Assembly: GCA_934541105.1 (NCBI GenBank)
Contig: CAKTDA010000001.1
Span: 744,001 to 808,000, forward strand
Reading direction: 5' to 3'
Origin: an uncultured Luteitalea sp.
GTDB lineage: Bacteria > Acidobacteriota > Vicinamibacteria > Vicinamibacterales > Vicinamibacteraceae
DNA length: 64,000 nucleotides
Numbering within the stretch: position 1 is the first letter of the stretch; every line of letters begins with the position of its first letter. Positions 15,498 through 24,874 of the stretch are shown here, in pieces. The translations under genes and the position numbers were made by a program. Below the pieces are notes generated by a model. The model searched no databases. It was not told the origin of the DNA and saw nothing but the letters and a program-made list of their open reading frames with translations.

Positions 15498-17392
15498 CCT
15501 TCCTGCGACTCCGCGCCGACGTCGTCGGCCCCGGGGGACGTTGGCGCCGCCACGTCGGGCTTGCCGATGCGTCCGGCCTTGCGGAGCCGTCCTTCCGTCC
15601 ACGTCATCAGGTCCACCATCTGCACATCGTCGGTCCCCGGTGTGCTCGCGCGCGCGCCCTTGAGCATGATGGCGCAGAAGGGGCAGCCCATGACGATGGT
15701 GTTGGCGCCCGTCGCCTGCAGTTGCTCGAAGCGCGTCTGGCTGATGCGCGTGCCGGCTTCGTGTTCCTCGAACAGGAGGCCGCCACCGGCGCCGCAGCAG
15801 AACGGGTTGTCCTTCGTGCGCTCGGGCTCGGAGACGTCTCCGCCGTAGCGTTCGAGGATGGCGCGAGGGGCTTCGTGTTCCCCGGCGTACCGTCCGAGGT
15901 AGCAGGGGTCGTGGAACGTGACCGACTCCTCGGGCAGCCGCACCGGGAGCTGGTGCCGCGTCAACCGCTCCACGAGCACGGACGAGTGCACCACCTTGCC
16001 CTCGAAGCCGAACTCCCGGTAGTCGTGACCCATCGTCTTCAGGCAATGCGGGCACGACGTGACGACCTTGGTCACGCCGGCGTTCTGCAGGTCCTCGACG
16101 TTCGCGGTGGCGAGTTCCTGGAACTGGTATTCGTTGCCCGTGCGCTTGGCGACGTCGCCCGTGCAGCGCTCCTTGGCGAGCACGCCGAAGGCCTTGCCGT
16201 TGGCGCGCAGGATCTCGGCGAGCGCGCGCAGCGACTTCTGGAAATCTGGCTCGGTGCCGCCGGCGCAGCCGAGCCAGAGCAGGTACTCGTGGCGTTCCGG
16301 GTCGAACGTCTCGAAGCCGGCCGACGCCACGAACTTCTGGCGTCCTTCCGAGGTCTGCCCCCACAGGTTGCCGCGGCGTTCGAGGTCGTTGTAGACCGGC
16401 GCGAGATAGTCGGGTGCCTCGCCGTTGCTGACGAGGCCGCGCCGTGCACCGATGATGAGCGGCGTGTGCTCGATGCCGACCGGGCAGGCATCCTCGCAGG
16501 CGCCGCATGTCGTGCACTGCCACAGGACGCCCGGGTCGAAGACGTCGACGAGCTTGTCCTGCCGGCCGTCGAGCAGCGCCGCTTCGGTCTGCAGGATCAG
16601 CTTCCTGGGATCGAGCAGCTTGCCCGTGGCGGTTGCCGGGCAGTTCTCCATGCAGCGCCCGCACTCGACGCACGTGAAGGCATCGAGCACCGCCTTGGGC
16701 GGCAGGTCCTTCACCGTCTCGAGGCCGACCTCCTCCTTCTCGAAGTCGAGGTTCGGGATGGTGCCGAGATCGGGCGCCTTGAGGAACACGGTGCCCGGCG
16801 AGAGGATCAGGTGCAGGTGCTTCGAGTCGGGGACCAGCACGAGGAACGTGAAGATCACCAGCATGTGCACCCACCAGTTCACGCGCTCGACGATCCCGCC
16901 ATCGATGACGAGATCGACGAGGAACGTGATCATCAGCAGGGCGATGAACACGCCGATGAGGATCGATTCGGCGGAGACCGTCGTGCCCAGCGCACGCGGC
17001 CGGACGATGCCGCGGCGAACGAGCAGCAGCACGATGCCGCCGAGCACCGCCAGGGCGAACGGCACGAGCAGGTAGGTGTAGACGCGGAAGACCAGCGTGC
17101 CGGTGACGTCGGCGATGCCGAGGCCGTGCAGCGTCTCGGCGAGCGTGTAGCCGCCGAAGGCGACAAATCCCCAGAACACCAGCAGGTGCGCGATGCCGAC
17201 CCACGGCTTGCGCGCGATCACCTTCCCCTGGAAGACGACGTCACGCACGACGCGCGCGACGCGCCGCGGCAACTGGTCCACGGAGAAGGAGCCCGGCGCG
17301 GCCTGCACGAGGCGGAGCCGGGTCGACATCTTGGTTGTGAAGAGGCCGACGCTGGCGAGCACGACCATCCAGAACGCGAGCGTCTCGAACAT
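15494..17392 (-). CDS. Membrane Fe-S oxidoreductase, ETF:menaquinone oxidoreductase type
   Basis: A 632-residue protein with an N-terminal NarI-like membrane domain: about five helices within residues 1-190, with histidines in G-I-A-H-L-L-V-F-W-G and W-W-V-H-M-L suited to haem b. Two [4Fe-4S] motifs follow (C241/C244/C247/C251 and C293/C296/C299/C303). Two CCG heterodisulfide-reductase-type domains come next, with C-P-H-C, H-D-P-C-Y-L-G-R and N-P-F-C-C-G-A-G-G-G. This is the architecture of the membrane oxidoreductases (EMO/FadF type) that take electrons from ETF to menaquinone. EtfAB lies ~0.5 kb away and a menaquinone pathway is in the same window, which supports that role. Confidence 0.85.
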   Translation of the reverse strand: MFETLAFWMVVLASVGLFTTKMSTRLRLVQAAPGSFSVDQLPRRVARVVRDVVFQGKVIARKPWVGIAHLLVFWGFVAFGGYTLAETLHGLGIADVTGTLVFRVYTYLLVPFALAVLGGIVLLLVRRGIVRPRALGTTVSAESILIGVFIALLMITFLVDLVIDGGIVERVNWWVHMLVIFTFLVLVPDSKHLHLILSPGTVFLKAPDLGTIPNLDFEKEEVGLETVKDLPPKAVLDAFTCVECGRCMENCPATATGKLLDPRKLILQTEAALLDGRQDKLVDVFDPGVLWQCTTCGACEDACPVGIEHTPLIIGARRGLVSNGEAPDYLAPVYNDLERRGNLWGQTSEGRQKFVASAGFETFDPERHEYLLWLGCAGGTEPDFQKSLRALAEILRANGKAFGVLAKERCTGDVAKRTGNEYQFQELATANVEDLQNAGVTKVVTSCPHCLKTMGHDYREFGFEGKVVHSSVLVERLTRHQLPVRLPEESVTFHDPCYLGRYAGEHEAPRAILERYGGDVSEPERTKDNPFCCGAGGGLLFEEHEAGTRISQTRFEQLQATGANTIVMGCPFCAIMLKGARASTPGTDDVQMVDLMTWTEGRLRKAGRIGKPDVAAPTSPGADDVGAESQEG

Positions 17393-17401
17393 GCGCTTGG
17401 G

Positions 17402-17407
17402 AGCTTA
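17402..17407 (-). promoter_or_regulatory. -10-like hexamer TAAGCT, start-proximal (Fe-S oxidoreductase)
   Basis: TAAGCT ends 9 nt before the ATG at 17392, with no Shine-Dalgarno sequence in between. It lies in the 81-nt divergent gap shared with msrB. Confidence 0.3.
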
Positions 17408-17473
17408 TCAGGAATGGATGGGGCCACAGGCCGTCCCCGCACGCGCGTGCCGATGTTGTGCGAGGATCGATGG

Positions 17474-17893
17474 ATGGCCAATCACGTCGAGAAGTCCAGG
17501 GCGGAATGGCGCGACAGCCTTCCCGAGTCTTCCTACAGCGTGCTCTTCGAGGACGGCACCGAGCGTCCGTGGACGAGCCCGCTCAACGAGGAGAAGCGCA
17601 GCGGCACGTTCGTGTGCGCCGCGTGCCACCAGCCGCTCTTCGAGTCGTCGAGCAAGTTCGACAGCGGCACGGGCTGGCCGTCGTTCTTCCAGCCGATCCC
17701 GGGCGCGCTTGCCACGAGCCGCGACGACAAGCTGTTCCTGCCGCGCACCGAATACCACTGCGCGCGGTGCGGCGGGCACCAGGGCCACGTGTTCGACGAC
17801 GGTCCCGAGCCCACGGGACAGCGCTACTGCAACAACGGCGTGTCGCTGAAGTTCGTGCCCGACGGAGAGGCGCTGCCCGAGCTCGTGCGGTAG
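17474..17893 (+). CDS. msrB: Peptide methionine-R-sulfoxide reductase
   Basis: Repairs methionine-R-sulfoxide in proteins. At 139 residues it is a normal single-domain MsrB. Zinc-binding cysteines are C48/C51 (V-C-A-A-C) and C96/C99 (C-A-R-C-G-G-H-x-G-H). The catalytic cysteine is C119 in R-Y-C-N-N-G-V-S-L-K-F. The G-T-G-W-P-S-F and T-E-Y-H-C motifs are intact. The ATG at 17474 starts at M-A-N-H-V-E-K-S; the frame is open far upstream but is antisense to the Fe-S gene there. It stands alone, ending 6 nt before the convergent etfA. Confidence 0.95.
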   Translation: MANHVEKSRAEWRDSLPESSYSVLFEDGTERPWTSPLNEEKRSGTFVCAACHQPLFESSSKFDSGTGWPSFFQPIPGALATSRDDKLFLPRTEYHCARCGGHQGHVFDDGPEPTGQRYCNNGVSLKFVPDGEALPELVR

Positions 17894-17899
17894 GAGGGC

Positions 17900-18856
17900 C
17901 TACCGCTGGAGCTCGGCGATGATGGCCGGCACGATGTCGAACAGATCGCCGGCGATCCCGTAATCCGCGATCTCGAAGATCGGGGCCTCCGGATCCTTGT
18001 TGATGGCGACGATGGTCCGGGCGCCCTTCATGCCGACGACGTGCTGGATGGCGCCGGAGATTCCGAGTGCGAGGTACAGCTTGGGCGAGACCGTCTGGCC
18101 CGAGCTGCCGATCTGCCGATCCATCGGCAGCCAGCCGTTGTCGCAGATCGGCCGCGAGGCCGCGAGCTCGGCGCCGAGGGCCTCGGCAAGCTGCCGGGCG
18201 AGCTCGATGTGCTCGGGTCCCTTGATGCCGCGCCCGACCGAGACGATGCGCTCGGCAGCGGTGAGATCGACGGCCTGCCTGGCTTCGGTGAACGGCGCCT
18301 CCGGATGCTGGCGCACGGTCGTCGGATCGATGGCGGCGGCGTGCGGCCGTACGGGCGCGCCGCTGCCCTTCACGAGGGTGTCGGCCCGCACGGCACCGGC
18401 CTGGAGCGTGGCAAGGTGCGGGGCCGCACCAGTCGCCTGCACGTCGGCGAGCAGCCGCGCCTGGAACACCGGACGCGTGAAGCGGTAGCCCTCGCCATCG
18501 ACGGCAATCGCGACGCAGTCGGACACCAGCCCGCGAGACAGCCGCGTCGCCAGCTTCGGCATGAAGTCGCGTGCCTGGTAGGTGTGCGCCGCGAGGACCA
18601 GTGAGGGCGCCGTTGCTCCCACGACGTCGGCAAGTGCCGCCACGTAGCCGTCGGCCGTGTAGCTCGTGAGCGCCGCGTGCTCGACGACGACAACCTCCAC
18701 GACGTCGGCCGCCGCGAGCGCCGTCGCGATGGCGCCGATGTCGTGTCCGGCCACGACGAGCGTGATCGGCTGCGCGAGGGCCTGCGCCGCCGCCACCGCT
18801 TCCCACGTGGCCCGGTGGAGCTGCCCGCCGTGGTGTTCGGCAATGACGAGGATCAT
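17900..18856 (-). CDS. etfA: Electron transfer flavoprotein, alpha subunit
   Basis: A 318-residue FAD-binding subunit. The C-terminal FAD domain has R-P-I-C-D-N-G-W-L-P, I-G-S-S-G-Q-T-V-S-P, G-I-S-G-A-I-Q-H and A-I-N-K-D-P-E-A-P-I-F, all family hallmarks. The ATG at 18856 overlaps the etfB stop (ATGA). EtfAB accepts electrons from acyl-CoA dehydrogenases and hands them to a membrane quinone reductase; the likely partners here are the acyl-CoA dehydrogenase at 57298-58437 and the Fe-S protein at 15494-17392. Confidence 0.95.
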   Translation of the reverse strand: MILVIAEHHGGQLHRATWEAVAAAQALAQPITLVVAGHDIGAIATALAAADVVEVVVVEHAALTSYTADGYVAALADVVGATAPSLVLAAHTYQARDFMPKLATRLSRGLVSDCVAIAVDGEGYRFTRPVFQARLLADVQATGAAPHLATLQAGAVRADTLVKGSGAPVRPHAAAIDPTTVRQHPEAPFTEARQAVDLTAAERIVSVGRGIKGPEHIELARQLAEALGAELAASRPICDNGWLPMDRQIGSSGQTVSPKLYLALGISGAIQHVVGMKGARTIVAINKDPEAPIFEIADYGIAGDLFDIVPAIIAELQR

Positions 18857-19617
18857 GACGCCACCACCCGCGCGTCCTCGCGCAGTGCCCGCACCAGTTC
18901 CTTCGCGGCCTCGGCGGGCGTGCCGCCGATCATCCGCGTCTCCTTCTGCTTGCCCGGCGCCCTCAGGTCGATCACGCGCAGGGCCGGCTGCCCGGCCGGT
19001 GCCGCCACGCTGCGAATCTCCTTCTTCTTGGCGGCCATGATGCCCTTCAGCGTCGCGTAGCGCAGCTGGTTGATCCCGCTCTGGATCGTGACGAGCGCGG
19101 GCAGCGGCATCTCGAGCCACTGGAACCACCCGCCTTCGAGCTCGCGCTTCACGCGGAGGCGCCCGTTCTCGACCTGCACGTCCATGATGATGGTCGCGTG
19201 CGGGACGCCCAGCCGCTCGGCCAGGACGACGCCGGTCTGTCCGAACCCCATGTCGTCGGACTGCAGCCCGGTGAGCACGAGGTCTGGCGCCTCGGGGGCG
19301 ATGGCCGAGGCCAGCGCCTCGGCGACGACGAAGGCATCGGCCTGCGGCAGCGCGTCGCCTTCGACGTGAATGGCCCGATCGGCGCCACGCGCCAGCGCCT
19401 CACGCAGCACCTGCGTGACACGCGCCGGCCCGGCCGAGACGGCAATCACCTCGCCGCCGTGCGCCTCGCGCAGGCGCAGCGCGGCCTCGAGGGCATAGGC
19501 GTCGGGCTCGTTCATCTCGAACTCGGCATCGCCGTCGCGAATCCACGTCCGGGCCTCGTCGGGGCGGACCTGGGCATCGCGCGTGATGACCTGCTTGATG
19601 CAAACGGCAATCTTCAT
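18853..19617 (-). CDS. etfB: Electron transfer flavoprotein, beta subunit
   Basis: A 254-residue AMP-binding partner of EtfA. It begins M-K-I-A-V-C-I-K-Q-V and carries D-x-x-F-E-M-N-E-x-D-x-x-A-L-E-A-A-L, L-T-G-L-Q-S-D-D and an R-E-L-E-G-G signature-like block. It is upstream of and overlaps etfA by 4 nt. It is preceded by a single GAATCCC unit directly before the ATG and then by a GCCTACA-type inverted repeat element separating it from fabF. Confidence 0.95.
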   Translation of the reverse strand: MKIAVCIKQVITRDAQVRPDEARTWIRDGDAEFEMNEPDAYALEAALRLREAHGGEVIAVSAGPARVTQVLREALARGADRAIHVEGDALPQADAFVVAEALASAIAPEAPDLVLTGLQSDDMGFGQTGVVLAERLGVPHATIIMDVQVENGRLRVKRELEGGWFQWLEMPLPALVTIQSGINQLRYATLKGIMAAKKKEIRSVAAPAGQPALRVIDLRAPGKQKETRMIGGTPAEAAKELVRALREDARVVAS

Positions 19618-19628
19618 GGGATTCAGTA

Positions 19629-19775
19629 GCCTGCTGCCTGGCGCCTACAGCCTGCCCGCAGACGATCCGAGCGTTGTGTCGCCCGTTCGACGGTTTGCGT
19701 CCATGGCATCGATGGACAGCCGAACGCATGTGTCCTCGAGGGCGCTCCGGCAGGCTGCAGGCCGTAGGCTGAAGG

Positions 19776-19776
<1 letters not shown>
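19629..19776. repeat. Inverted heptamer element (GCCTACA family), fabF/etfB gap
   Basis: Two 27-nt arrays of degenerate GCCTNCA heptamers face each other: 19629-19655 (sense) and 19750-19776 (antisense), separated by 94 nt. Both have the form 7+7+7+6. The right array touches fabF: on the minus strand the fabF TAG stop is TA plus the first G of the array. No ORF was recognised inside. Confidence 0.8.
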
Positions 19777-21017
<1,241 letters not shown>

Positions 21018-21056
21018 TCCCCCTCCGTCCCCGGTTCCGTTCCCGTGTGACAGTTG

Positions 21057-21308
21057 CTACTTCTTGGCCTTGCCGGAGCCGTGCTGCTCGATGTACGCGA
21101 TGGCCTCGCGCACACGCGTGATCTTCTCGGCGTCGTCGTCGGGGATCTCGACCCCGAACTCCTCCTCGAACGCCATCACCAGCTCGACGACGTCGAGCGA
21201 GTCCGCTCCGAGGTCGTCCACAAACGATGCGTCCGGCGTGACTTCTTCCTCGTCCACGCCGAGCTGCTCCACGATGATGCTCTTGACCTTGTCTGCCACA
21301 GCCGACAT
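21057..21308 (-). CDS. acpP: Acyl carrier protein
   Basis: An 83-residue acidic helical protein carrying acyl chains on 4'-phosphopantetheine. The attachment serine is S37 in D-L-G-A-D-S-L-D-V-V-E. The start at 21308 (M-S-A-V-A-D-K-V-K) is chosen over an ATG eight codons upstream because an AGGAGG lies 8 nt before it. The tail H-G-S-G-K-A-K-K is basic, unlike the core. It sits between fabG and fabF, the usual place. Confidence 0.96.
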   Translation of the reverse strand: MSAVADKVKSIIVEQLGVDEEEVTPDASFVDDLGADSLDVVELVMAFEEEFGVEIPDDDAEKITRVREAIAYIEQHGSGKAKK

Positions 21309-21316
21309 CTGCAACT

Positions 21317-21322
21317 CCTCCT
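21317..21322 (-). promoter_or_regulatory. Strong ribosome binding site of acpP
   Basis: AGGAGG, 8 nt before the acpP ATG, lies just 3' of the in-frame upstream ATG and fixes the start. It is one of few full Shine-Dalgarno sequences in the window and fits the high expression of acyl carrier protein. Confidence 0.7.
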
Positions 21323-21324
21323 GC

Positions 21325-22068
21325 TCAGGCATACATGCCGCCGTTGACGGCGATCACCTGCCCGGTGATGTACCCAGCCGCATCTGATGCGAGGAAGCAC
21401 ACCGCCGCGGCCACATCCTCCGGCGTGCCCAACCGACCGAGCGGGATCGCCGACGCCCAGTGTGCCTGGGCGTCCGTGCTGATGTCCCGCGTCATGTCCG
21501 TGTCGATGAGCCCCGGGGCCACCACGTTCACCGTGATGGACCGCGAGGCGACTTCGCGCGCGAGCGCCTTCGAGAAGCCGATGATGCCGGCCTTGGTCGC
21601 CGCGTAATTCGTCTGCCCGGGGTTGCCGCTCTGGCCCACCACGGAGCTGATGCTGATGATGCGCCCGGCGCGCTGCTTCAGCATCGTCCTGAGCACCGCC
21701 TGCGTGCAGAGGAACGTGCCCGTGAGGTTGGTCGCGACCACGGCGTCCCAGTCCTCACGCTTCATCCGCAGCAGCAACTGGTCGCGCGTGATGCCCGCGT
21801 TGTTCACGAGCACGTCGATCCTGCCGAAGCGCTCGACCGTCGTCTCGACGACACGGTGCACCGCCTCGGCGTCCGCGACGTCGGCCGCCAGCGCCAGCGA
21901 CTGCCCGCCGGCTGCCGCGATCTCGTCGGCCACCGACACGGCGGCATCGCCGCGCGAGGTCACGACGACCGTCGCGCCCGCACCCGCGAGCGTCAGGGCC
22001 GTCCGGCGCCCGATGCCACGCGACGCGCCGGTCACCACCGCCACCTTGCCTGTTAGATCGATCGTCAC
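21325..22068 (-). CDS. fabG: 3-oxoacyl-ACP reductase
   Basis: An NADPH-dependent short-chain dehydrogenase of fatty-acid elongation; 247 residues. The Rossmann motif is T-G-A-S-R-G-I-G at ~13-20 and N-N-A-G-I-T is at ~89-94. The catalytic triad is ~S142, Y155 and K159 (Y-A-A-T-K). The PG motif V-A-P-G-L-I-D-T-D-M-T and C-terminal G-Q-V-I-A-V-N-G-G-M are standard for FabG. Its ATG overlaps the fabD stop (ATGA). Confidence 0.96.
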   Translation of the reverse strand: MTIDLTGKVAVVTGASRGIGRRTALTLAGAGATVVVTSRGDAAVSVADEIAAAGGQSLALAADVADAEAVHRVVETTVERFGRIDVLVNNAGITRDQLLLRMKREDWDAVVATNLTGTFLCTQAVLRTMLKQRAGRIISISSVVGQSGNPGQTNYAATKAGIIGFSKALAREVASRSITVNVVAPGLIDTDMTRDISTDAQAHWASAIPLGRLGTPEDVAAAVCFLASDAAGYITGQVIAVNGGMYA

Positions 22069-22997
22069 GATCCCGCGACAAGCGCCTCCACCGCTGCCAA
22101 CTGTTCCGGCGCGCCGAAACTCACGACCTGCGCCTCCCGGTCGATCTTGCGCACGAGGCCCGCGAGCACCGTACCCGGTCCGACCTCGACGTACTTGCGC
22201 ACGCCGGCCGACACAAGATACCCGATGACGTCCTCCCAGCGCACGGCACCCGACACCTGGGCGACGAGCGCGTCGATTGCCGACGCGCCGTCGACCTTCG
22301 GGAGGGCGTCGACGTTGGCGACGACGGGCACGCGCGGGCGCTGCACGTCGAGCGCCCGCAGTTCGGGCTCCAGCCGGGCCTGCGCCGGGGCCATGAGCGC
22401 GCAGTGGAACGGCGCGCTGACGTTGAGCGGGACGACGCGACGGGCGCCGCGCGCCTTGGCCTCGACGCCCGCACGCGCAACGGCTGCGGCGGCACCCGCG
22501 ATGACGACCTGTCCGGGCGCGTTGAGGTTGGCGGGACTGACGACGTCGCCCTGCGCGGCCGACTCGCAGGCGGCCGTCACGGTCGCCGCATCGAGCCCGA
22601 GGATTGCCGACATGGCGCCCTGTCCCACCGGCACGGCTTCCTGCATGTAGCGGCCGCGATGCGACACCACGCGCACCGCGTCGGCAAAGGCGAAGGTTCC
22701 GGCCGCCACGTGCGCCGAGTACTCACCGAGCGAGTGGCCGGCCGTGAACGCGGCCGTGATGCCGCGGGCGTCGAGCACGCGCAGCGCCGCGATGCTCGTG
22801 GCCAGGATGGCCGGCTGCGTGTTCTCCGTCAGCGTGAGCCGATCCTCGGGGCCCTCGAAACAGAGGGCGCTCAACGGCTGGCCGAGGGCCTCGTCGGCCT
22901 CGGCAAACGCCGCACGCGCCTCGGGAAAGGCGTCGGCGAGCGCCTTGCCCATGCCCACCGCCTGCGAACCCTGACCAGGAAAGAGAAAGGCAATCAT
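22065..22997 (-). CDS. fabD: Malonyl-CoA:ACP transacylase
   Basis: Loads malonyl groups onto acyl carrier protein; 310 residues. It opens with A-F-L-F-P-G-Q-G-S-Q. The nucleophile is ~S89 in A-G-H-S-L-G-E-Y and the catalytic histidine is ~H199 in F-H-C-A-L-M. The C-terminal V-G-P-G-T-V-L-A-G-L is intact. It overlaps plsX upstream and fabG downstream by 4 nt each. Confidence 0.96.
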   Translation of the reverse strand: MIAFLFPGQGSQAVGMGKALADAFPEARAAFAEADEALGQPLSALCFEGPEDRLTLTENTQPAILATSIAALRVLDARGITAAFTAGHSLGEYSAHVAAGTFAFADAVRVVSHRGRYMQEAVPVGQGAMSAILGLDAATVTAACESAAQGDVVSPANLNAPGQVVIAGAAAAVARAGVEAKARGARRVVPLNVSAPFHCALMAPAQARLEPELRALDVQRPRVPVVANVDALPKVDGASAIDALVAQVSGAVRWEDVIGYLVSAGVRKYVEVGPGTVLAGLVRKIDREAQVVSFGAPEQLAAVEALVAGS

Positions 22998-24019
22998 TCA
23001 GCGTGTTCCTGCGGGACGCGTGTCGCCGCGGAGACCTGGAGACCATCCTCGAGACGTGCCACGAGCCGCTCCCGCACGAACCGGCCCGCGAGCCGGATGC
23101 CCGTGGCAATGGCACGGGGCGAGGACCGGCCATGGCCGATCACGCAGACGTGCCGGACGCCGAGCAGCGGCGCGCCGCCGTACTCCGAGTAGTCGAGGCG
23201 CGTCCGGAAGCGCCGCAGCGCCCCGCGCGTGAGCACCGCCCCGACCTGCGCCGTGACCGATCGTGCGACTTCCTCGGCCATCAGCGCATCGATGGCCTCC
23301 ACGAGCCCCTCGCTCGTCTTCAGCACGACGTTTCCGGTGAACCCGTCGCAGACGATCACGTCGGCGGCGCCGGAGAACAACTCGGATGCATCGAGGTTGC
23401 CGACAAACTGCAGCGGGGTGTCCGCGATCTGCGCGTGCGCGAGCCTGACGAGCGCCGTTCCCTTGCCCGCTTCCTCGCCGTTCGACAGCAGGCCGACCCT
23501 TGGCCGATCGATGCCGAGCGCCACGGAGGCATACGCCGCGCCGAGCCGTGCGAACACCACGAGGTGATCCGGACGGCAGGCGACGCTGGCGCCGGCGTCC
23601 ACGAGGACGGCCGCGCCCTCGCGCGTCGGGATCATCGCGGCAATCGCCGGACGATCGATCCCGTCGAGCAGCCCGAACGTCCGATGCGCCGCGAGCACGG
23701 CAGCGCCGGAGTGCCCGGCCGTGAACAGCGCTGCCGAGCCCCTGGTCGCCACCAGATCGGCCGCGACGCGCACCGACGCCGACGGACGCCGCCGCACGGC
23801 GAGCGCAGGCTCACCCATGCCGACCGCGTCTGGCGCGTCGAGCACCTCGATCGAGAGGCTGTCTACTTCAGGAAACCGGGCGAGCTCGTCCTCGATGAGC
23901 ACGCGTCGCCCGACGAGCGTCAACGCGACACCGCCCTCGCGGGCGGCCGCCACGGCGCCGTGGACGACAACACCGGGGGCCTCGTCGCCCCCCATGGCAT
24001 CCACGACGATGTGGGCCAT
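22994..24019 (-). CDS. plsX: Phosphate acyltransferase PlsX
   Basis: Makes acyl-phosphate from acyl-ACP, the first step of phospholipid synthesis by the PlsX/PlsY route. It has 341 residues from the ATG at 24019 (M-A-H-I-V-V-D-A-M-G-G-D-E-A-P). The family blocks A-G-H-S-G-A-A-V, L-S-N-G-E-E-x-G-K-G and V-C-D-G-F-T-G-N-V-x-L-K are present. It is positioned 14 nt after rpmF and overlaps fabD by 4 nt. Confidence 0.96.
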   Translation of the reverse strand: MAHIVVDAMGGDEAPGVVVHGAVAAAREGGVALTLVGRRVLIEDELARFPEVDSLSIEVLDAPDAVGMGEPALAVRRRPSASVRVAADLVATRGSAALFTAGHSGAAVLAAHRTFGLLDGIDRPAIAAMIPTREGAAVLVDAGASVACRPDHLVVFARLGAAYASVALGIDRPRVGLLSNGEEAGKGTALVRLAHAQIADTPLQFVGNLDASELFSGAADVIVCDGFTGNVVLKTSEGLVEAIDALMAEEVARSVTAQVGAVLTRGALRRFRTRLDYSEYGGAPLLGVRHVCVIGHGRSSPRAIATGIRLAGRFVRERLVARLEDGLQVSAATRVPQEHAE

Positions 24020-24033
24020 GCCCGGCGTCAGGT

Positions 24034-24219
24034 TCAGGCGTCCTCGTTGACCGGGCGCACCTGCCGGCCGCGGTAGTGCCCGCAATTGGTGCACACCACG
24101 TGGGGCGGCTTGAGCTCGTTGCACTGGGGGCACGGGCCGAGGGCCACGGCCTTGAGGGCGTCGTGCGTCCGGCGCTTGGCCGTGCGGCTCTTCGAATGAC
24201 GTCGCTTGGGATTGGGCAT
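24034..24219 (-). CDS. rpmF: 50S ribosomal protein L32
   Basis: A 61-residue basic protein beginning P-N-P-K-R-R-H-S-K-S-R-T. The zinc-ribbon cysteines C-P-Q-C and C-T-N-C are kept, so this is the zinc-binding form of L32. It sits between yceD and plsX, as in most bacteria, which ties ribosome supply to lipid synthesis. Confidence 0.96.
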   Translation of the reverse strand: MPNPKRRHSKSRTAKRRTHDALKAVALGPCPQCNELKPPHVVCTNCGHYRGRQVRPVNEDA

Positions 24220-24225
24220 GACTTT

Positions 24226-24816
24226 TCACTCGTGCGGCGCTCGATCGTCCGCATCCTTCAGCAGGGACTTCAGGCCCGCCAGTCGCGGGTCCTCCCACCG
24301 GTTCTCACACGTGCAGCTGGCCGCGTTGCGGTTGATTCCGCAATGCGGGCACAGCCCCTGACAATCCGCCCGGCACAACGGCTTCATCGGCAGCGCCAGA
24401 TAGCACTGCTCGCGCGCCACCTGCGCCAGGTCGATCCTCGGCTCGTCGTACGGCACGACCGACGAGTCGTCCTCGGCGATCTCGTGCCCGTCCTCGCCAT
24501 CCTCATCGTCTCCGGTGCCCCGATGCCCGGGCCGACCTGACGCCTGCAACGCTCCCGCGGGAACGAAGCGGAGGTCGAGCGGCGCTTCGACGGCAAGGTC
24601 GAAGGGCTCGGCGCACCGGGCGCACGGCAGGGCGAGTTCGGCGCGCATCACGCCGCGCAGGTGGTACGTCTCGCCCTCGAGGCGCTCGATGTCGCCCTCG
24701 ATACGGATCGGCCCCTTGACGACGAAGTCCTCGGCGGGCACGTCGAGCGCGGCAGCCGGAACGTCCGCGGCGATGGGTGCGCGCTCGGTTGCGAGCGTCG
24801 TGAGGTCGATGAGCAT
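24226..24816 (-). CDS. yceD: YceD/DUF177 family protein
   Basis: A 196-residue protein of the YceD family, which lies next to rpmF widely and is implicated in 23S rRNA metabolism in plants and bacteria. Early zinc-like pair C-A-R-C at ~67-70. A family-typical late region has A-L-P-M-K-P-L-C, then C-Q-G-L-C-P-x-C-G and N-x-N-x-x-x-C-x-C. An acidic insert (G-D-D-E-D-G-E-D-G-H) splits the middle. It is the first gene of the rpmF-fab operon; a TATCCT hexamer ~48 nt upstream of its ATG is a candidate -10. Confidence 0.88.
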   Translation of the reverse strand: MLIDLTTLATERAPIAADVPAAALDVPAEDFVVKGPIRIEGDIERLEGETYHLRGVMRAELALPCARCAEPFDLAVEAPLDLRFVPAGALQASGRPGHRGTGDDEDGEDGHEIAEDDSSVVPYDEPRIDLAQVAREQCYLALPMKPLCRADCQGLCPHCGINRNAASCTCENRWEDPRLAGLKSLLKDADDRAPHE

Positions 24817-24874
24817 GGGTTCGTTCAGGTGGCGAGGTCCGCGACGCCCGCACGAACGTACAAGGATAGCAGAT

